Part shown: piece by piece, positions 16,412 through 24,595 of the stretch
Numbering within the stretch: the first letter of the stretch is position 1
How the letters are laid out: each line of letters begins with the position of its first letter
NCBI GenBank assembly: GCA_900696495.1
Contig: CAADGI010000014.1
Span: 62,001-126,000, forward strand
DNA: 64,000 nt
Direction: 5' to 3'
Origin: an uncultured Alphaproteobacteria bacterium
GTDB lineage: Bacteria; Pseudomonadota; Alphaproteobacteria; Micavibrionales; Micavibrionaceae
The notes under the pieces: generated by a model
Seen by the model: only the letters and a program-made list of their open reading frames with translations
The model's database searches: none
What the model was told of the DNA's origin: nothing
Translations under genes and position numbers: made by a program

Positions 16412-17290
16412 ATGGCCAACGCCCAAGCCTACAAAGCCGCCCTTGAATGGCACCTCGATAACGGGGTCGATGAGGCGCTGGATAACGAGCCCGCTGTAAA
16501 ATCCCTCTCCCCTGCGGGGAGAGGGCAGAGCCGCGAAAGCGGCGAGGGTGAGGGGGCTTTGCAAATTAATCGTAAACCGGATATTTCCTCCTCACCCAAC
16601 CCCCTCCCCGCAGGGGAAAGGGCTTCGTTTCTTGGCCGCAGCGACGCGCGCGCCGAATCGGAAAAACTCGCTGCCGCCGCCTCGACGCTGGAGGAGCTTA
16701 GAGAAACCATCGCCGCCTTCGACGGCATCGCCCTCAAGAAAACCGCCACCAACATGGTCTTCTGCGACGGCAACCCGCAGGCCCCCGTCATGCTGGTCGG
16801 CGAGGCTCCCGGCGCGGACGAAGACCGCCTCGGCAAACCCTTCGTCGGCGTCAGCGGCCAGCTATTGGACAGAATCCTCAAATGCATCAATCTCGACCGC
16901 AAGGCGGAAGATCCGGCTCAGGCGATTTATATCTCCAACATCCTTAACTGGCGCCCGCCCGGCAACCGCACGCCCAGCCCCGCCGAAATCGACGTCAGCC
17001 TTCCCTTCATTGAAAAACACATCGCGCTGGTCAAACCGAAGCTCTTGATTCTCTGCGGCGGCGTCTCGGCGCAGGCCCTCCTGAATACGGAACAGAGCGT
17101 TTCGAGACTCCGCGGGAAGTGGCATGGTTACAAGCCGTCTTCGCCCTTCCTGAAAGACGTAGCGCCAATCACCGCGATTGCTACCTATCACCCGGCTTAT
17201 CTTTTGCGCACCCCGTCGCAGAAAAAAGCCGTCTGGCAGGACATGCTGGCCCTGCAAACCAAGTATCTGGAAATAGGACAAAAAACCTAG
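16412..17290 (+). CDS. Uracil-DNA glycosylase, family 4-like, with in-frame palindromic insertion
   Basis: The 292-residue protein belongs to the UdgA/family 4 superfamily that excises uracil from DNA. Seen: motif 1 VGEAPGADEDRLGKPFVGVSGQLLD, then NILNWRPPGNRTPSP and the C-terminal catalytic-loop-like ATYHPAYLLR. Between a short N-terminal helix (residues 1-30) and the core lies a roughly 40-residue low-complexity insert rich in Pro, Gly and Ser, encoded by a palindromic DNA repeat at 16503-16622. The insert preserves the frame. The cysteines that usually hold the 4Fe-4S cluster of family 4 enzymes are absent at their expected places (FDGIALKKTA, NWRPP, EIDVSLPF), so the cluster may be missing. 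The start ATG is well placed, and the gene runs divergently from ETF-QO. Confidence 0.88.
   Translation: MANAQAYKAALEWHLDNGVDEALDNEPAVKSLSPAGRGQSRESGEGEGALQINRKPDISSSPNPLPAGERASFLGRSDARAESEKLAAAASTLEELRETIAAFDGIALKKTATNMVFCDGNPQAPVMLVGEAPGADEDRLGKPFVGVSGQLLDRILKCINLDRKAEDPAQAIYISNILNWRPPGNRTPSPAEIDVSLPFIEKHIALVKPKLLILCGGVSAQALLNTEQSVSRLRGKWHGYKPSSPFLKDVAPITAIATYHPAYLLRTPSQKKAVWQDMLALQTKYLEIGQKT
16503..16622. repeat. Palindromic GC-rich repeat inside the uracil-DNA glycosylase gene
   Basis: The first hairpin is CCCTCTCCCC TGC GGGGAGAGGG (16503-16525). A second, looser pairing joins GAGGGTGAGGGGG (from about 16542) with CTCACCCAACCCCC (from about 16591), and the element closes with CCCCTCCCCGCAGGGGAAAGGG. 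It adds about 40 codons without a stop or frame change. It resembles the palindromic intergenic elements common in alphaproteobacteria, here captured by a coding region. Confidence 0.8.
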
Positions 17291-17344
17291 TTTTTGACCC
17301 GAAAACTGGACAAAAAAAGCCCCTTGGTGTATTCAGGGCGCCTT

Positions 17345-19276
17345 ATGCAAGGAACGAATATAACGAACATAGCGCGGCTCGGTGCCGCCGTCCTGGCTTT
17401 GGGGTGTGTGTCCGGCCCCGTTATGGCGCGTACCGATGGCGTTGTCCCGGTGCCCCCGGCCAAGCCTGCCCGGCAAAAAGCTGCGCCTGCTGAGACCCCT
17501 GCCGCCGCCGAACCCTCAACCGTCCAGGATTTCGCCCGCAACCTTTTGGGCCTTAAGGAGGTCGCCCCGGTCGCGGCTGAAAAACCGGCCCCGCGCAAAG
17601 CGCCCGAACCTGTGATCTACCCGGACGAGGCCATGTCCGATGCCGATGCCCGGACCTACCAGGCCATCTTCAAATACCAGGAGGAGGGCAAGATGGAGGC
17701 CGCCGACCGCCAGATCGCCCGCCTTCATGACCGCCGCCTGATGGGGCATGTCCTTTACCAGCGTTACATGCATCCCGATTACAAATCCGGCTTCGACGAA
17801 CTGCATGACTGGCTGGTGATCTATAGTGATCACCCCGGCGCCGAAAAAATCTACCGCATGGCCAATGGCCGCATGCCCGAGGCTTTTGACGGCCGTATCG
17901 CCAAACCGGCGGATGCCGAGATCATCGGCCCGCATCTCGAGCCCACCATGATCGTCGGCAAAACCTACGCCTCGCCGCGCAAGCGCTCCGGTGAGGAATT
18001 GAAAACGGTTGAAAAAACCCGCAACGAAATCCTCACCCTTGCGAATGATTACAAAGCCACCGCCGCGCTTTCAAAACTCCAGTCCAATATAAAATTATTC
18101 GACTCCGTCGAATACGACCAGATTCAATCCAAAATCGCCGCCGCCTATTTATATTCCGGCAATGCCAAGCGCGCGGGCGAACTCGCCGCCGCATCGTTAA
18201 AGCGCTCCGGCCAGTACGCGCCGATGGCGGGCTGGGTCGCGGGCCTTGCCGCATGGGAAAACGGCCAGTACAAAAAATCCGCCGCCGCGTTCGAGGTTCC
18301 CGCGCGTTCGGATTACGCCTCCGGCTGGACCGCCGCCGCCGCGTCTTACTGGGCCGCGCGCGCGCATATGCGCGCCGGAAATGTCCGCGTCGTCAGCAAA
18401 TGGCTGAAGGCGGGCATGGAGCACCCGCGCACATTCTACGGCCTCATCGCCACGCGCTCGCTCGGCCGCGATTTCGATTTCAACTGGAAGGTCCCCACCT
18501 TCACGAAAAACTATTTTGACGTTCTCATGAAAACCCACCCGGGCAACCGCGCCATCGCGCTCGTCGCCGCCGGCCAGCCGCACCTGGCCGAGAGCGAACT
18601 GATCCGCATGAAGCCCGAAGACGATAATATGCGCGATGCGCTCCTCGCCTATGCCGGTTACGCCGATCTGCCCTCGCTCGGTATGCGCCTTGCGAGTTTG
18701 GTTTCCGACGAGGCAGGCGCTTATTACGACGCCGCGCTTTATCCGACGGGCCCCTGGAAGCCGGCGGCAGGGTACAAGATCGACCCCGCGCTCATTTATG
18801 CCATCACGCGCCAGGAATCGAAATTCGATCCCATGGCCAAAAGCTCGGCGGGCGCCGTCGGCCTCATGCAGGTCCTGCCTTCGACCGCGTCTTCAATCGT
18901 CGATGACCCGTCGCTCACGAACCCGCAGGAAAATCTGGAAGTCGCGCAGCGCTATCTTGAAAATCTTCTGAAAGATAAATCCGTGCAGGGCGACATGGTC
19001 ATGCTGCTCATCGCCTATAACGCCGGGCCCGGCAATCTCGCCAAGTGGAAAAAACAATGGCCGGAAGTAAAAGACCCGCTGCTGTTCATTGAATTGATTC
19101 CGTCGTCCGAAACGCGGTCCTATGTCGAGCGCGTGCTCGCGAATTACTGGATCTACTGCCTGCGCGACGGCCAGCCGACCCCGACGCTGGATGCGCTTGC
19201 TACAGGAAAAATCGCGAAATACGCGGAACAGGTGGCCGAACAAAAAGGCCCGTACGAAACGGCGCTAGCGCAATAA
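17345..19276 (+). CDS. Soluble lytic transglycosylase (Slt70-like)
   Basis: The protein has about 643 residues. A signal peptide (ARLGAAVLALGCVSGPVMA) is followed by a Pro/Ala linker, a long alpha-superhelical region (residues about 90-460) and a C-terminal SLT/lysozyme-like domain. The catalytic glutamate lies in IYAITRQESKFDPMAKSSAGAVGLMQVLP near residue 490; the later motif IAYNAGPGNLAKW is also diagnostic. It cleaves the MurNAc-GlcNAc bond of peptidoglycan with 1,6-anhydro product formation, acting in the periplasm. An upstream TTG (17294) would add 17 residues before the signal peptide, so the ATG at 17345 is preferred. It converges with the HisN-type gene, overlapping by 12 bases. Confidence 0.92.
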   Translation: MQGTNITNIARLGAAVLALGCVSGPVMARTDGVVPVPPAKPARQKAAPAETPAAAEPSTVQDFARNLLGLKEVAPVAAEKPAPRKAPEPVIYPDEAMSDADARTYQAIFKYQEEGKMEAADRQIARLHDRRLMGHVLYQRYMHPDYKSGFDELHDWLVIYSDHPGAEKIYRMANGRMPEAFDGRIAKPADAEIIGPHLEPTMIVGKTYASPRKRSGEELKTVEKTRNEILTLANDYKATAALSKLQSNIKLFDSVEYDQIQSKIAAAYLYSGNAKRAGELAAASLKRSGQYAPMAGWVAGLAAWENGQYKKSAAAFEVPARSDYASGWTAAAASYWAARAHMRAGNVRVVSKWLKAGMEHPRTFYGLIATRSLGRDFDFNWKVPTFTKNYFDVLMKTHPGNRAIALVAAGQPHLAESELIRMKPEDDNMRDALLAYAGYADLPSLGMRLASLVSDEAGAYYDAALYPTGPWKPAAGYKIDPALIYAITRQESKFDPMAKSSAGAVGLMQVLPSTASSIVDDPSLTNPQENLEVAQRYLENLLKDKSVQGDMVMLLIAYNAGPGNLAKWKKQWPEVKDPLLFIELIPSSETRSYVERVLANYWIYCLRDGQPTPTLDALATGKIAKYAEQVAEQKGPYETALAQ

Positions 19277-20020
19277 CTCTAACATTGCTGCGTGAATCTT
19301 TTTATCACCCGCCGCGACAACCCTGCCATCCGATTTGATCGTCAGTTTCTTCCCGGCCCAGTCGGTGATAATCCCGCCCGCGCCTTCAACCACGGGAACC
19401 AGTGCACAGAAATCATATGGTGATAAGCTCGCCTCGAAGCACGCATCCATGTTCCCGCTCGCCAGCAAACCGTACATGTAGCAATCGCCGCCCCACGCCA
19501 GCATTTTCGCCTGCTTCTCGATTTTTTCGTACACCGGCCCGGTCTTGCTGAACATCGCGGGCGTCGTGCTTGCTACGCAGGCCGATTTGAAATCGGAGCA
19601 GGGCCGCACCTTCACGATTTTTCCGTTCAGCGTCGTCTTGCCGTCCGCGCCAATCCATCTCTCTTTCGAAATCGGCTGGTCGATAATGCCCAGCACCGGA
19701 ACATCATTCTTGCACAGCGCAATCAAGGTCCCGAATGTCGGCCGCCCGATGACAAATGATTTTGTCCCGTCGATCGGGTCGATCACCCATGTCAGCCCAT
19801 TCCGGCTTTCTTTAACGCCAAACTCTTCGCCGAAAATTCCGTCCTCCGGCCGCGCCTTTTCGATGGCCGCGCGGATAGCTTCTTCGATGCTCCGATCAGC
19901 CACCGTCACCGGGCTTTCATCCGCCTTGGAAATCACCTCGAAAGGCTGGCGGAAATACTTCCGGGCGATTTCGCCCGAAAGATCGGCCAACCCATTGGCA
20001 AGCGTCAGAAATTCCTGCAT
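19265..20020 (-). CDS. hisN: Inositol-monophosphatase-family phosphatase, probably histidinol-phosphatase
   Basis: The protein has 251 residues. The metal-binding motifs of the IMPase family are intact: GEEFGV (motif near residue 68), WVIDPIDGTKSFVIGRPTFGTLIAL (residues 80-104) and the third metal-binding region near ASLSPYDFCALVPVVEGAGGIITDW. The combination TKSFVIGRP and SPYDFCALVPVVEGAGG matches the HisN subgroup that dephosphorylates histidinol phosphate, in contrast to broad SuhB-type enzymes. Other his genes are not nearby, so the substrate rests on subgroup resemblance. It is read away from alaS, with a palindromic repeat in the shared upstream spacer. Confidence 0.85.
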   Translation of the reverse strand: MQEFLTLANGLADLSGEIARKYFRQPFEVISKADESPVTVADRSIEEAIRAAIEKARPEDGIFGEEFGVKESRNGLTWVIDPIDGTKSFVIGRPTFGTLIALCKNDVPVLGIIDQPISKERWIGADGKTTLNGKIVKVRPCSDFKSACVASTTPAMFSKTGPVYEKIEKQAKMLAWGGDCYMYGLLASGNMDACFEASLSPYDFCALVPVVEGAGGIITDWAGKKLTIKSDGRVVAAGDKKIHAAMLELLR

Positions 20021-20039
20021 AAATAGCCTCTACACATTT

Positions 20040-20107
20040 GTCATCCCGGCGAAAGCCGGGATCTGGTTGCCGATAACTTACCGGATTCCGGCTTGCGCCG
20101 GAATGAC
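20040..20107. repeat. Palindromic intergenic repeat with GTCAT/ATGAC ends
   Basis: Ends GTCAT (20040-20044) and ATGAC (20103-20107) enclose two inner hairpins, CCCGGC GAAA GCCGGG and a second around TTCCGGCTTGCGCCGGAA. This is a familiar alphaproteobacterial intergenic element lying between the divergent hisN and alaS genes, ending 16 bases before alaS. Confidence 0.8.
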
Positions 20108-20123
20108 GATTTAGGAGTTAAAA

Positions 20124-22841
20124 ATGAAAAGCGTCAATGACATACGTTCGGAATTTTTGAATTTTTTCAAAGGGAAGGGCCACGAAATCGTGCCCTCGAG
20201 CCCGCTCGTGCCACAAAACGACCCGACCTTGATGTTCGCCAATTCCGGCATGGTCCAGTTCAAGAACGTCTTCACCGGCGTCGAAAAACGCCCCTACACC
20301 CGCGCCACCACCGCCCAAAAATGTGTAAGAGCAGGGGGTAAGCACAACGACCTCGAAAATGTCGGCTACACCGCCCGCCATCACACCTTTTTCGAAATGA
20401 TGGGCAACTTCTCCTTCGGCGATTATTTCAAGGAAGACGCTATCGCCTTCGCGTGGGAACTCGTTACTAAAAATTTCGGCATGAACCCGGAAAAACTTCT
20501 TGTCACCGTCCACTCGACGGACGAGGAAGCCGCCGCCATCTGGAAAAAAGTTTCCGGCTTTTCGGATTCCAAAATCATCCGCATCCCCACCAACGACAAT
20601 TTCTGGATGATGGGCGATTACGGCCCCTGCGGCCCGTGTTCGGAAATCTTCTTCGACCAGGGCGATAAACTCCAGGGCGGCCCGCCGGGTTCGCCCGATC
20701 AGGACGGCGATCGCTTCCTCGAATTCTGGAACAACGTCTTCATGCAGTTTGAGCAGGAACCCGATGGCAAGGGCGGCTACAATAGAAAACCTCTTCCCAA
20801 ACCCTCGATCGACACGGGCCTCGGCCTCGAGCGCACCGCCGCGCTCATGCAGGGCAAATCCTCGAACTACGACATTGATCTCCTGCGCAATATCATCGAA
20901 CACAGCGCCGACCTGACCGGCGTTTCGCCTGACGGCAAGGATGCGCCGAGCCACCGCGTCATCGCCGATCACCTGCGCTGCTCCGCGTTCCTGCTTGCCG
21001 ACGGCGTCATGCCCTCGAACGAAGGCCGGGGTTACGTTCTTCGCCGTATCATGCGCCGCGGCATGCGCCATGCGCATCTGCTCGGCGCGAAAGAGCCGCT
21101 GATGTATCGCCTGTTCCCGACGCTGCTTGGCATGATGGGCGCGGCCTATCCTGAACTCAAACGCGCCGAAAGCCTTATCACCGAAACGCTGAAACTCGAG
21201 GAAACCCGCTTCAAAACCACGCTTGAGCGCGGCCTGAAACTTCTCGACGAAGAAACCAAAAATCTTTCCAAGGGCGGCACGCTTGCGGGCGACGTCGCAT
21301 TCAAACTTTACGACACCTATGGCTTCCCGCTCGACCTCACGCAGGACGCGCTGAAAGCCAAAGGCATCGCCGTCGATGTCGCGGGCTTCGAAAAATCCAT
21401 GGAAAAGCAAAAGGCCGAGGCGCGCAAATCATGGGCGGGCTCGGGCGATGCCGGTACTGAAAAACTCTGGTTCGAAATCCTCGAGGAAGCGGGCCCCACC
21501 GAATTCCTCGGCTACGAAACCGAAACCGCCGAAGGCCAGATCAAAGCCATCGTCAAAGACGGCAAAAAAGTTCAATCGCTCAAATCAGGTGAGGAAGGCA
21601 TCATCATCGTCAACCAGACGCCGTTCTACGCTGAATCCGGCGGTCAGGTTGGTGACACAGGTTTCCTCGTCTCCGCCGCGTCCGCCGACGGCAAAACCCC
21701 GTCTGTAACCCTTCCCATAACAGACACCAGAAAACAGGCCGGCTCTCTTTATTTGCATTATATAAAATCAAACGATAATAAAACTGAGGGGGAAATCAAA
21801 GTAGGGCAAGGGGTGGAATTAAAAGTCGATAACGCCCGCCGCAGCGCCATCCGCGCCAACCACTCCGCCACGCATTTGCTGCACGAAGCGCTCCGTCAGG
21901 TTCTCGGCGATCACGTCGCGCAGAAAGGCTCGCTGCAGGATGCTGGCCGCACGCGCTTCGACATCTCGCACCCGAAAGCGATCACGAAAGAAGAGCTGGA
22001 ACGCGTTGAAAAAATCGTCAACGACGAAATCAAGGCCAATACGGATGTCATCACCCGCGTCATGCCGCTCGACGAAGCGCGCGACACCGGCGCCCGCGCG
22101 CTCTTCGGTGAAAAATACGCCGACGAGGTCCGCGTCGTCGCCATGGGCACCCAGGCCAAAGGCGCCAACCACGTCTTTTCCGTCGAACTTTGCGGCGGTA
22201 CGCATACCAAAAAAACCGGCGACATCGGCCGCTTGAAAATCACATCCGAATCCGCGCTTTCCGCCGGCATCCGCCGCCTCGAAGCCGTCACCGGCGCCCG
22301 CGCCGACGCCTATGAGCAAAACAAGGCGCAGGCCTCTAAAGACGCCGCCGATAAACTCAGCAACGAGAACAAAAAACTGATCGCCGAGCTTAAATCCCTC
22401 GGCGGCGCCGCGCCTGCGTCCGAAGGCGATCTCGACCGGGAAAACCGCAAGCTCGAAAAACTCATCGCCGATCTGCGCCGTAAATCGGCTACGGATTCCG
22501 CCGACGAGATAAAAACCATCGGCAACGTCAAATTCATCGGCAAGGTTCTCGAAGGTTTCCCCGCGAAAGACCTCAAACCCATGGCCGACGATCTCAAGGC
22601 CAGGCTCGGCTCCGGCGTCGTCGCGCTCATCTCAACCGACGAAGGCAAGGCCTCTATCGTCGTCGCCGTGACGAACGATCTCACAGGCAAAATCTCTGCC
22701 GTCGATCTCGTCAAAATCGGCGCGGAAGCGCTGGGCGGCAAGGGCGGCGGCGGTCGCCCCGACATGGCGCAGGCCGGCGGCCCCAATCCGGGCGCGGCGA
22801 ACGATGCTGTCTCAAAAATCGAAAAAGCGCTGGCGGCCTAA
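20124..22841 (+). CDS. alaS: Alanine-tRNA ligase
   Basis: The 905-residue class II synthetase charges tRNA-Ala. Seen: motif 1 region with [14 protein letters not shown], motif 2 [17 protein letters not shown], and [13 protein letters not shown] (motif 3) in the first 270 residues. The editing domain has the zinc-binding [11 protein letters not shown] near residue 578 and CGGTH near 690. A C-Ala domain with a glycine-rich [16 protein letters not shown] terminates the protein. All family landmarks are present and length is slightly above usual. A good GGAG-type ribosome site precedes the ATG. Its promoter must lie within or across the palindromic repeat in the 103-base spacer. Confidence 0.98.
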   Translation: MKSVNDIRSEFLNFFKGKGHEIVPSSPLVPQNDPTLMFANSGMVQFKNVFTGVEKRPYTRATTAQKCVRAGGKHNDLENVGYTARHHTFFEMMGNFSFGDYFKEDAIAFAWELVTKNFGMNPEKLLVTVHSTDEEAAAIWKKVSGFSDSKIIRIPTNDNFWMMGDYGPCGPCSEIFFDQGDKLQGGPPGSPDQDGDRFLEFWNNVFMQFEQEPDGKGGYNRKPLPKPSIDTGLGLERTAALMQGKSSNYDIDLLRNIIEHSADLTGVSPDGKDAPSHRVIADHLRCSAFLLADGVMPSNEGRGYVLRRIMRRGMRHAHLLGAKEPLMYRLFPTLLGMMGAAYPELKRAESLITETLKLEETRFKTTLERGLKLLDEETKNLSKGGTLAGDVAFKLYDTYGFPLDLTQDALKAKGIAVDVAGFEKSMEKQKAEARKSWAGSGDAGTEKLWFEILEEAGPTEFLGYETETAEGQIKAIVKDGKKVQSLKSGEEGIIIVNQTPFYAESGGQVGDTGFLVSAASADGKTPSVTLPITDTRKQAGSLYLHYIKSNDNKTEGEIKVGQGVELKVDNARRSAIRANHSATHLLHEALRQVLGDHVAQKGSLQDAGRTRFDISHPKAITKEELERVEKIVNDEIKANTDVITRVMPLDEARDTGARALFGEKYADEVRVVAMGTQAKGANHVFSVELCGGTHTKKTGDIGRLKITSESALSAGIRRLEAVTGARADAYEQNKAQASKDAADKLSNENKKLIAELKSLGGAAPASEGDLDRENRKLEKLIADLRRKSATDSADEIKTIGNVKFIGKVLEGFPAKDLKPMADDLKARLGSGVVALISTDEGKASIVVAVTNDLTGKISAVDLVKIGAEALGGKGGGGRPDMAQAGGPNPGAANDAVSKIEKALAA

Positions 22842-22847
22842 GGACCC

Positions 22848-23924
22848 TCAGTGATGCAAGGTTGCTGTATGTTCGGGAAGCCGAAAAGGGCTCCGGTACG
22901 GCGTCTTGTTTGGAGGTTCCAGCACGCCGGAATTCATTACACCTGTCAGTAAATGCTGTACCTGACCGCGTGTGGTGGAATTTTTTGGTCCCTCGTTCAA
23001 AATCATTTTTATTATCTCTTCGTGACTCTTGGGAGCATATTCATGCGCCAGTTCAGGATTCAGGAACCGGTTGAACCCGTTATCCGCGAAAACCCTGTTA
23101 TAAATTTCAATGCCGACGCGGGTTGTAAAATCGCTTCGCTCTTTCGCGCGTCTTGAGTGCCCGGTGATATTTGAATCATATGCAACAGAGGAATGCAGGG
23201 CCGAAAGCCATGTTCCGGTTTTTCTGCTGAGCGCAATAATCTGGTTCCTGGTTTGCCTGTCGACATCCATGTGGTTTTCATGTTCAATTTTGATCTCGGC
23301 ATCCATTGGAAAGCCTTTATACTCTCCGCTCGTGATTGTTTGCTCCCAGATGGATTTATGGTCCCGGAAACCTGTAATTTCATGAGGTTCCCAATAAGAA
23401 TTCTTCCTGGCAATTGATCTTGTGTCTTTTTCAATCGCCTCGATCGCTTTGGCAAGGGGCGCGAGATCCTTTTTATCTTTGTGGCCTTTGACCGGCGCGC
23501 CGTTTTTAAGGACGACCATCATGATGCCCAGGTAATCGGCATTTTTACCGGGATTCTTTTCCTCTGCTTTTCTTTCGGCGGATTCGAGCGATTTTATGCG
23601 GGGCCCGATAATCGCGATCTGCGCATTTTTAGGGAGATGATTGCGTTCGCAATAATCATTGAGCCAGGCGCGGAAAGGAACCGTTTCCTTTTCATAGCTG
23701 TCCGCGAAAACGCTGTGCGGGATTTCAACAAAGGAAAAGCCGTTTTCATCGCAAAAATCACGGACGCTTTGAGAGAGGCCTGGGGCCGCGTGCGTTGCGA
23801 GCTCTATGTAATCCCGGGGGGTGAGGCCGGCAATAGGTTGCTCGCGATCATCCCAACCCTTTTTATGGTCGTAGACCTCGGCAGCAGCCGTCGCGAAATT
23901 ACTTTTATTCCCAGCCAGTGTCAT
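22848..23924 (-). CDS. Hypothetical protein with a possible divergent RelA/SpoT-like synthetase fold
   Basis: The protein has about 358 residues and no signal peptide or membrane segment. In the middle (about residues 105-230) a row of motifs resembles small alarmone synthetases: PRIKSLESAERK, with R, K and K at offsets 0, +2 and +10, as in the RxK...K ATP-binding element; ADYLGIMMVV in place of D-x-x-GIRV; GFRDHKSI in place of GYRxxH; and AEIKIEHE in place of VEIQIRT. Order and spacing fit, but the arginine after GI and the Q/R of EIQIR are replaced, so activity or substrate may differ. The flanking regions match nothing recognised. Base composition is clearly more AT-rich than neighbours. 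TTG 23999 is a poor alternative start. The assignment is inference from motif reading. Confidence 0.45.
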   Translation of the reverse strand: MTLAGNKSNFATAAAEVYDHKKGWDDREQPIAGLTPRDYIELATHAAPGLSQSVRDFCDENGFSFVEIPHSVFADSYEKETVPFRAWLNDYCERNHLPKNAQIAIIGPRIKSLESAERKAEEKNPGKNADYLGIMMVVLKNGAPVKGHKDKKDLAPLAKAIEAIEKDTRSIARKNSYWEPHEITGFRDHKSIWEQTITSGEYKGFPMDAEIKIEHENHMDVDRQTRNQIIALSRKTGTWLSALHSSVAYDSNITGHSRRAKERSDFTTRVGIEIYNRVFADNGFNRFLNPELAHEYAPKSHEEIIKMILNEGPKNSTTRGQVQHLLTGVMNSGVLEPPNKTPYRSPFRLPEHTATLHH

Positions 23925-23939
23925 TTTTTTATCTTTATT

Positions 23940-23955
23940 GTACTTATAAAAGTAC
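23940..23955. promoter_or_regulatory. Inverted repeat upstream of the RelA/SpoT-like gene, possible operator
   Basis: GTACTT ATAA AAGTAC is a perfect 6-bp inverted repeat centred about 24 bases upstream of the ATG at 23924. A looser TTGTT...AACAA pair follows at about 23963-23979. The position suits repressor binding or a short hairpin in the leader; no regulator is identified. Confidence 0.3.
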
Positions 23956-24168
23956 TTATCCCTTGTTTTAAGGCAACAATAAAACCTTCTTGGATTCAAG
24001 GGGAAAACATTATTTCAAAAGATTCGCTCCCCAGGAAACAGTGCTACCTTACCATAAAATTTACCATAATGCAAAAAACACGGCGGGAGGCAGGGGGGTT
24101 GCGCTGCCGGGGCGGGGCCTATATATAACGCATCCACGAAACGATTTGACCCATTAAGGACCAAAACC

Positions 24169-24591
24169 ATGGCGCTGGAACGCACCTTTTCGATCATCAA
24201 GCCTGATGCCACCCGCCGCAATCTGACCGGCGCGATCAATACCAAGCTCGAGACCGCAGGCCTTCGCATCGTCGCCCAGAAGCGCATTCATATGTCCAGG
24301 GCCCAGGCTGAAGGATTTTATGCCGTGCATAAGGCACGCCCCTTTTTCGGCGAACTGACCGAATTCATGAGCTCCGGGCCTGTCGTGGTCCAGGTTCTGG
24401 AAGGCGAAAACGCCGTCGCGAAAAACCGTGAAGTCATGGGCGCAACCAATCCGAAGGAAGCAGCCCCCGGCACGATCAGGAAAGATTTCGCGCTCAGCAT
24501 CGGCGAAAATTCCGTTCACGGCTCTGACAGCCTTGAAAACGCGAAAATAGAAATCGCTTATTTCTTCAAAAACGACGAAATCGTCGGCTAA
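24169..24591 (+). CDS. ndk: Nucleoside diphosphate kinase
   Basis: The 140-residue cytosolic enzyme exchanges gamma-phosphates between NTPs and NDPs. Seen: the N-terminal [15 protein letters not shown] (nucleotide-binding lysine), the [10 protein letters not shown] strand, [19 protein letters not shown]-like block, and the catalytic histidine in [12 protein letters not shown] near residue 116. Length is exactly that of bacterial Ndk. AGGA lies upstream of the ATG at normal distance. Its stop lies only four bases from the stop of the convergent hybrid kinase gene. Confidence 0.98.
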   Translation: MALERTFSIIKPDATRRNLTGAINTKLETAGLRIVAQKRIHMSRAQAEGFYAVHKARPFFGELTEFMSSGPVVVQVLEGENAVAKNREVMGATNPKEAAPGTIRKDFALSIGENSVHGSDSLENAKIEIAYFFKNDEIVG

Positions 24592-24595
24592 TCGT

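Noticed and set aside
16412-16640. Frameshift or sequencing error in the uracil-DNA glycosylase gene
   Set aside because: The palindromic insert keeps one open frame, and both flanks match the family in that frame.
20118-21410. Minus-strand open frame of 430 codons
   Set aside because: Antisense of alaS; frequent Arg/Ala/Phe composition typical of a shadow frame in GC-rich DNA.
24001-24168. Short repeats TTACCATAA and a small frame upstream of ndk
   Set aside because: Two near copies in AT-rich DNA are not enough for a regulatory call, and the frame overlapping them has no ribosome site or family.
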